Source of the DNA: Watersipora subatra
Lineage: Eukaryota; Bryozoa; Gymnolaemata; Cheilostomatida; Watersiporidae
Reading direction: 5' to 3'
NCBI RefSeq assembly: GCF_963576615.1
Contig: NC_088708.1
Span: 60,127,196 to 60,191,195 of the forward strand
Length of the DNA: 64,000 bases
Made by a program: the position numbers and the translations under genes. A model generated the notes under the pieces. It was not told the DNA's origin. It did not search any database and saw only the letters and a program-made list of their open reading frames with translations. Shown here piece by piece: positions 56,701-64,000 of this stretch. Each line of letters starts with the position of its first letter. Within the stretch, counting starts at the first letter, position 1.

Positions 56701-59347
56701 TGTACTCAAAATAAAGATTAGTCCACTAACTTTCAGAGTAATGAAGGCTTTTTTACAGCGTTTTAATATCGGTCTCGAAAACAACACGATCGGCATAACA
56801 AGCTCCGCCCATAAATACGTGACGTAACCTAGCTTTTTAGGAACAGAAGTTACGTAGGGATGTTTAGACCGATTTAGAATAATAGAGATGGGCGTTTTAA
56901 AATCCAGTAATATCTAAATTCAGCCTTAAAAATGATATCAGTCTTTTTTGAAAGGTAGATAAGCTATTTAGCGTTGCATATTTAAAAAAAGCGCGATAAC
57001 AACGCTAGCTTGTGATAAAACCGCGCTTTTCGAGCTCATTTTTCTCGGCGTTCAGCCCATTTAAACGTCATGTAACAAGCCACGAGCAATTTTAAATAGT
57101 TTATATACCTTTCATAAAAAACTGAAATTATTTTACAGGCTGGATTTAGATAATAACGGGTTTTAAGACACCAATCTCTATTATTCTAAATCGGACTAAA
57201 CATTCCCAACTTCCATTCCTGAAAAAGCCAGGTTTCGTCACATATTTATGGGAGGAGCTTGTAATGCCCATTGTGATGTTTTCGAAACGGATATTGAAAC
57301 GCTTTAAAAAAGCCTAAATGACTTTAAAGGTTAGTGACTAATCTTTATTTTGAGTACAAAATCGGAATCAGCATGTCTGATTTACCTATTGGACACGATA
57401 AAAGTTGTTCGTGACAGTTATGGTTTAAAGGTTGACTTGCAACAAAATTCACATTATAGTTATTTGGTATCAAAAGATTCACCATGTCTTGCTCTGTTGT
57501 GTTGTAAGTGCCAAATATGTGGAAATGTGATTACAAGCTCTTAAAAGCTCAAAAACGAAAAGCGGCCGTAGATTAGAATCTCTTTATTTCGATGACGTAA
57601 CCACGAAATTTGGTCATCGTCTTGTCACGTATGTTCTCACGTGAATTGAAAGGCCAATAAAAAGCTCAATATAAAACTTATCGTAGTACTAGTTTATGAC
57701 AAACACTTCGGGTTTTACCGAAGACCCCGTATCGAATATAGATGCTCGCTACTTTACAGTTTTATTTCGGCATTATTCAATCGTCAAGTCGTTCTCTGAT
57801 CATGTGACCCACTACTTCGCAAATAATTTTTGCAGCACTTTTCGATTATCACAGGTGACCAACAGGCTCGCCATGATTATCAGACAATGATATGTACTCT
57901 TTCGAGCTAAGGTTAAAAAGTTTAACGATTTTTCATGGTAAGTTATAAGATATCAGTGCTAAAAGTGACAGCATTACAATGACGATAAAACAGACGCGTA
58001 AGAACAATAGACATAGTTTTATTGAATGCATGAAGTATATTTGTGAAAATATTTTGACGAATAAGGTTGCAAGAAAGTGTAAACAGAAACCACCTCTCAC
58101 AACTACATCACATTTGAGCCGTTTTGGAAAGGGAATCCAAACTACGGCGGTCTCGTGTGGCTGTGATTTTCTGTTCGTTTTTGAGCTTTTAAGAGCTTGT
58201 AATCACCTTTCCACATATTTTGCACCTACAACATAACAGAGTAAGAAAAGGTGAATTTTTTCATATCAAATAACGGTAATGTGAGTTTTGTTGCAAGTCA
58301 ACCTTTAAGTATTTTAAAAACTAAAAATTTATTGGCTGCTTCTGTTCCATTTACAGCCAGTCATTTCAACAATGACTGTCTCATGGTTTATAATTTATCA
58401 CTGACTTCTATGTAGCTGTGTTTTTTTCCTTTTCTTGCAATCTGTTTGGGTTTAGTCACCTCAACTTCATGCTAGATATGGCTATATCTGTTTACAGCAT
58501 AGAAAAAACATTATAAAATACTAGAAAAGAGATTGTTTTTTGGTAGTCAATTGAAAGGGTGTATTCAGCATGTTAACAAGTAAAATAATAGCAGTTATTC
58601 TGTTAATCAGTAAACATTAAATACATAATATTGTTTGATTTAGTGTGAAGGAAGTTGTGAAGAAGCATATCAAAGACGACATGTCTTCTGTATGGCTGTG
58701 GAGCACAGCAATTACGAAAAACTTGAAGATTCTCAATGCATAGGGCAGGAGAAGCCAACTCACAAACAAAAGTGTCAAAAGTTACACTGCAACCAGTCAA
58801 CATCTCTATGGATGACAACTGATTGGTCAGAGGCAAGCACAGGAGTTTACTTTTATTGTGCACACAATCATGCTAAATAGTTCAACTAACGGTTTAACTA
58901 GAAATCAAGATACTTGTGCTAAGCAGAGCAAAGGCTTATATAAATATGTCAATTCTTGTTAATCCAAGCCAAGTTATATTTTATTGCTAAAAGTTTTAAT
59001 ACAGGATGATCAAACCACTTTTTAGAAATTCTATTTTCTCGAAGGATAAAATAATATCAATCTTTTGTTGCTATTCACAGTGTTCAGTGAGTTGTGGTGA
59101 GGGACACCAGAGACGGAGAGTCATGTGTTTAAACAAGGATCGAAAAGAAGACAACTCTTGCTTACAAGATATAAAACCACCTACAGTAAAGAACTGTGCA
59201 ACACCTGCATGCCCCATCATTCAGCAATATGTGGACTCCAGTTGCACAGACAAATACAGGTCTTGCCATGTGGTTGTACAGGCCCGGCTTTGTAAACTGT
59301 CTTACTATAATAATATCTGTTGCAACTCATGCCGCATCACTGGCTGA
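44708..59347 (+). CDS. ADAMTS-like protein (spacer, six TSP1 modules, PLAC), 11 exons
   Basis: Joined exons: 44708-44779, 47034-47238, 49949-50121, 50944-51070, 51423-51518, 51799-51928, 52780-52987, 54782-54949, 55913-56092, 58644-58832, 59081-59347; 605 codons including stop, all phases matching. Order: signal peptide (1-18); end of the Cys-rich domain (VGCDGMLGSGKRLDRCGECG); ADAMTS spacer to about 192; TSP1 modules at about 212-266, 269-325, 326-383, 384-443, 444-506 and 507-563; PLAC at 569-603. There is no metalloprotease, so it belongs with the noncatalytic ADAMTSL proteins that act in extracellular matrix and microfibril assembly. Six TSP1 modules plus PLAC after the spacer resemble ADAMTSL4/ADAMTSL6, but the usual first TSP1 and most of the Cys-rich domain are absent. 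Confidence 0.85.
44780..47033. other. ADAMTSL intron 1
   Basis: I looked for missing TSP1 or Cys-rich exons and saw none: no WxxWxxC or CSxTCG-like frame. It has (AT)n near 45774, a TCTATATAA-rich tract at 46010-46075, and a direct duplication of about 45 bases at 46905-46985 (ATGGCACTCGAGACTACCAG). Confidence 0.5.
46759..46830 (-). repeat. tRNA-like sequence (pseudogene or SINE head)
   Basis: On the minus strand GATTGGTGCAGGTGGTAGCA starts a 72-base tRNA-sized unit with a good B box (GGGTTCAAATCCC) and a 3' CACAATC that pairs with 5 of 7 bases at the start. The mismatches argue against a working tRNA. Confidence 0.4.
47034..47238 (+). CDS. ADAMTSL exon 2 (end of Cys-rich domain, start of spacer)
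   Basis: After ACTGTTGCAG it encodes VGCDGMLGSGKRLDRCGECG and GDNTTC, the hallmark junction of ADAMTS Cys-rich and spacer domains, then EYITEFPKGAESINITEARN. The donor TTAG|GTGAGT splits the Ala codon of NYL-A-L. Confidence 0.9.
48386..49396. repeat. 50-bp minisatellite, about 20 copies
   Basis: Unit begins CAGCTCAGACTACTGTCTAC and continues TCACCACACTATGTATCTAC TATAGATAGT. Variants alternate (TATAGA/TGTAGA, CACACT/CGCATT). It lies in ADAMTSL intron 2. There are no unique spacers, so it is not CRISPR-like. Confidence 0.95.
49949..50121 (+). CDS. ADAMTSL exon 3 (spacer)
   Basis: Completes NYLALRYSS, then ILNGNWSLTWAGEHDVAGTK and YIQGPLQEEITLL, matching the spacer pattern of ADAMTS/ADAMTSL proteins. 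The donor CTA|GTAAGA is in phase 0. Confidence 0.88.
50814..50942. repeat. 19-bp minisatellite ending at a splice acceptor
   Basis: About seven near-identical copies of TTGCTGGTGCGTATCGTAG. The last partial copy becomes TTGCTGGTGCAG, the acceptor of ADAMTSL exon 4. Confidence 0.92.
50944..51070 (+). CDS. ADAMTSL exon 4 (end of spacer)
   Basis: Encodes TRNPGIYYHYILPV, the conserved N-P-G-I-x-Y-x-Y end of the spacer, then a linker. Its acceptor TGCTGGTGCAG is made from the last copy of a 19-bp minisatellite. Confidence 0.85.
51423..51518 (+). CDS. ADAMTSL exon 5 (start of TSP1 module 1)
   Basis: Encodes a linker and YQWRVLDDGGCSEPCGEG. The exon is taken to end at GAAG|GCAGGT, a GC donor. This gives CGEGLREQRVVC, with the same eight-residue G-to-C spacing as the other five modules. 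A GT donor at 51523 with an acceptor at 51805 also keeps frame but gives a module one residue short. Confidence 0.7.
51799..51928 (+). CDS. ADAMTSL exon 6 (TSP1 module 1)
   Basis: After TTGTGTTATAG it encodes LREQRVVCVLVSSKATVTEE, then NCPSLQRPQPEKILCNTQPC, the second half of the TSP1 fold. The donor CCCG|GTAAAC is in phase 2. Confidence 0.8.
52780..52987 (+). CDS. ADAMTSL exon 7 (TSP1 module 2)
   Basis: Encodes WETDTWSECSATCGHSTQTR and SVTC through QMC, then HTWKHSGWSK, the Trp ladder of module 3. The usual CGxG is CGHS here. The donor AAG|GTAAAC is in phase 0. Confidence 0.88.
53593..54276. repeat. 18-bp minisatellite, about 38 copies
   Basis: Unit TACACTTACATATGTTTC with TTTGT/TCTCT variants, in ADAMTSL intron 7. 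Since 18 is a multiple of three, four frames stay open and give false proteins of 224-264 residues. Confidence 0.95.
54782..54949 (+). CDS. ADAMTSL exon 8 (TSP1 module 3)
   Basis: After ACTGTTAACAG it encodes CSAQCGSGSRQRVVNCVNGN on to CYSSCD, then TTWFYSDWLNT as the Trp ladder of module 4. Both ends are phase 0. Confidence 0.88.
55913..56092 (+). CDS. ADAMTSL exon 9 (TSP1 module 4)
   Basis: After TCGTTTCTAG it encodes CNGCGRGDQTRELFCPADEE on to SEC, then WFTGAWSD for module 5. The donor GAC|GTGGGT is used. A 42-bp repeat starts about 65 bases into the intron. Confidence 0.85.
56158..56545. repeat. 42-bp minisatellite, about 9 copies
   Basis: Unit starts ATGCAAACATGCAACTACAT and continues AAACCTTCATATCATTCTGTTT; nearly identical copies in ADAMTSL intron 9, just after exon 9. 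The length keeps the frame open but the peptides are meaningless. Confidence 0.95.
56635..57424. mobile_element. TTAA-flanked long-TIR element, copy 2 (unfilled)
   Basis: Same ends (ACCATAACTGTCACGAAC) and length (790 bp) as the element at 8986-11579 once its insertion is removed. TTAA flanks both sides (56631-56634, 57425-57428). TIRs about 250 bases. Frames 56596-56796 and 57350-57544 are translations of the TIRs or of their junction with the next element. Confidence 0.85.
57429..58304. mobile_element. Second TTAA-flanked element, sharing a TTAA with its neighbour
   Basis: The ends are AGGTTGACTTGCAACAAAA and the inverse, with imperfect TIRs of about 150 bases. The left TTAA (57425-57428) is also the right target site of the previous element; the right TTAA is 58305-58308. 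The TIR sequence is a different family. No transposase found. Confidence 0.85.
58644..58832 (+). CDS. ADAMTSL exon 10 (TSP1 module 5)
   Basis: Encodes CEGSCEEAYQRRHVFCMAVE on to CQKLHC, then LWMTTDWSE. The CGxG motif is changed to CEEA. The exon most likely ends at GAG|GCAAGC, a GC donor that joins WSE directly to CSVSCGEG; the nearest GT (58846) would insert four extra residues. Confidence 0.8.
59081..59347 (+). CDS. ADAMTSL exon 11 (TSP1 module 6 and PLAC)
   Basis: After TGCTATTCACAG it encodes CSVSCGEGHQRRRVMCLNKD on to CATPAC, then the PLAC domain (CTDKYRSCHVVVQARLC...ICCNSC) and a stop. PLAC is the C-terminal six-Cys module of several ADAMTS, ADAMTSL and papilin proteins. Confidence 0.9.
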   Translation, partial: CSVSCGEGHQRRRVMCLNKDRKEDNSCLQDIKPPTVKNCATPACPIIQQYVDSSCTDKYRSCHVVVQARLCKLSYYNNICCNSCRITG

Positions 59348-59788
59348 GCTTCAAGAGAGATGTTTGCGATCTGGGATGTGTATGTTTCAAAGTTTGTTAG
59401 CAACAGTTCAAGGGAGTTATCCTGAACCATAAGTCATACTGGCAGGTGGCTGTTTTACCAAGTAACTGATTTTATGCTAAATATTATTGAGCATACTGTA
59501 TTATTGTATATATGTGCAGAGTGTTTCAAGGGTTGTGCATACTGACAATGAACTGCCTCAAATATTTGGGAGTTACTACGGCAATGCAGGTACCTGGGCA
59601 ACACTTTGCTGTGTACTAGCCCATGATATTGTGTAATCGTTATATTTTAATATAGACTTGCCCATATGGCTGTACCTGTCCACATGCAGAGATATACAGA
59701 TTTATAAGCAGCACTCTACAGCAACATGTACATCAATTGGAAAGTTATCTACAGTATCTGTACGCTAATGCGAGTCATCGAGTATGAG

Positions 59789-63693
<3,905 letters not shown>

Positions 63694-63699
63694 CTGGAA

Positions 63700-64000
63700 C
63701 GTGAAATAGATAATTGTAGTACACCATCATGACAAACATGTGCTTTAGACAAACGAACTAACCAAGCGATATGTAAAATTAAAAAGATTGCTTTTAAGAG
63801 GACAAATATTTTCAGGTAAGCCAAACGAGTAGGAAAAAATATTGAACAAGAAAACATTCCAAAACTTATGCTAAAAATCGGAGTAAAACTTGATAAACTA
63901 GTGTTCAAATCCCATACATTACTGAAAAATAAAAAATCTTAGATATTAGCAAACTACACTAAAACGTAATCAGAATATATCTGTGCAACTTTAAGAACAC
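63700..64000. other. Upstream side of PSMA4
   Basis: Should contain or precede the first PSMA4 exon, but I see no ATG|GT junction at a workable distance. The minus open frame 63908-63579 lacks family features and overlaps the true exon in another frame. Confidence 0.35.

Noticed and set aside
63700..63745. ATG|GTGTAC near 63725 as the PSMA4 initiator exon
   Set aside because: It would leave an intron of only about 40 bases before the acceptor at 63694.

Overview
This is an AT-rich animal nuclear DNA window. The genes are split into many small exons with GT-AG introns (two are probably GC-AG), the introns run from hundreds of bases to several kb, and they are full of short DNA transposons and minisatellites. 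The gene families are bilaterian. The style suggests an invertebrate, perhaps a lophotrochozoan, but I cannot name a species.

Layout. (1) Plus strand, about 2.85-40.84 kb: a 16-coding-exon gene of the ZCCHC2/ZCCHC14 family. Its predicted ~1110-residue protein has an N-terminal family domain, a PX domain, a Smaug-like SAM domain, a long Ser/Gln/His-rich linker, a Cys-rich motif and a CCHC zinc knuckle. All splice phases agree. (2) Minus strand, 41.09-41.73 kb: a candidate small secreted-peptide gene with a TATA box, a signal-peptide exon and a strong splice donor. (3) Plus strand, 44.71-59.35 kb: an ADAMTS-like (ADAMTSL) secreted matrix protein of ~604 residues, made of a signal peptide, the end of the Cys-rich domain plus spacer, six TSP1 modules and a PLAC domain. 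It has no protease domain. (4) Minus strand, 59.79-63.69 kb: the 20S proteasome subunit alpha-3 (PSMA4 type), convergent with the ADAMTSL gene. All coding exons are seen except the one with the initiator Met.

Mobile DNA dominates the large introns of gene 1. At 7.95-12.79 kb there is a three-level nest. A TA-flanked element (copy A) was entered by two TTAA-flanked elements, and one of those was later entered by a 1.8-kb TA-flanked element carrying two small spliced transcription units. An inverted, uninterrupted copy of the outer element at 28.85-30.19 kb and an unfilled copy of the TTAA element at 56.6-57.4 kb act as empty-site controls inside the window, so most insertion points can be read directly. 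Other elements with clear ends are at 669-843, 14014-14338, 22783-23595, 31215-31640, 32520-34009, 43381-43807 and 57429-58304.

Minisatellites with different units (15-16, 18, 19, 24, 28, 42, 50 and about 20 bp) sit in introns, several of them right beside splice sites. They produce long but meaningless open frames. I see no prokaryotic, viral, CRISPR or operon-like system here. The most unusual material is the nested transposon record, the two GC-AG introns, the shortened ADAMTSL N-terminus, and the gene-bearing 1.8-kb element.
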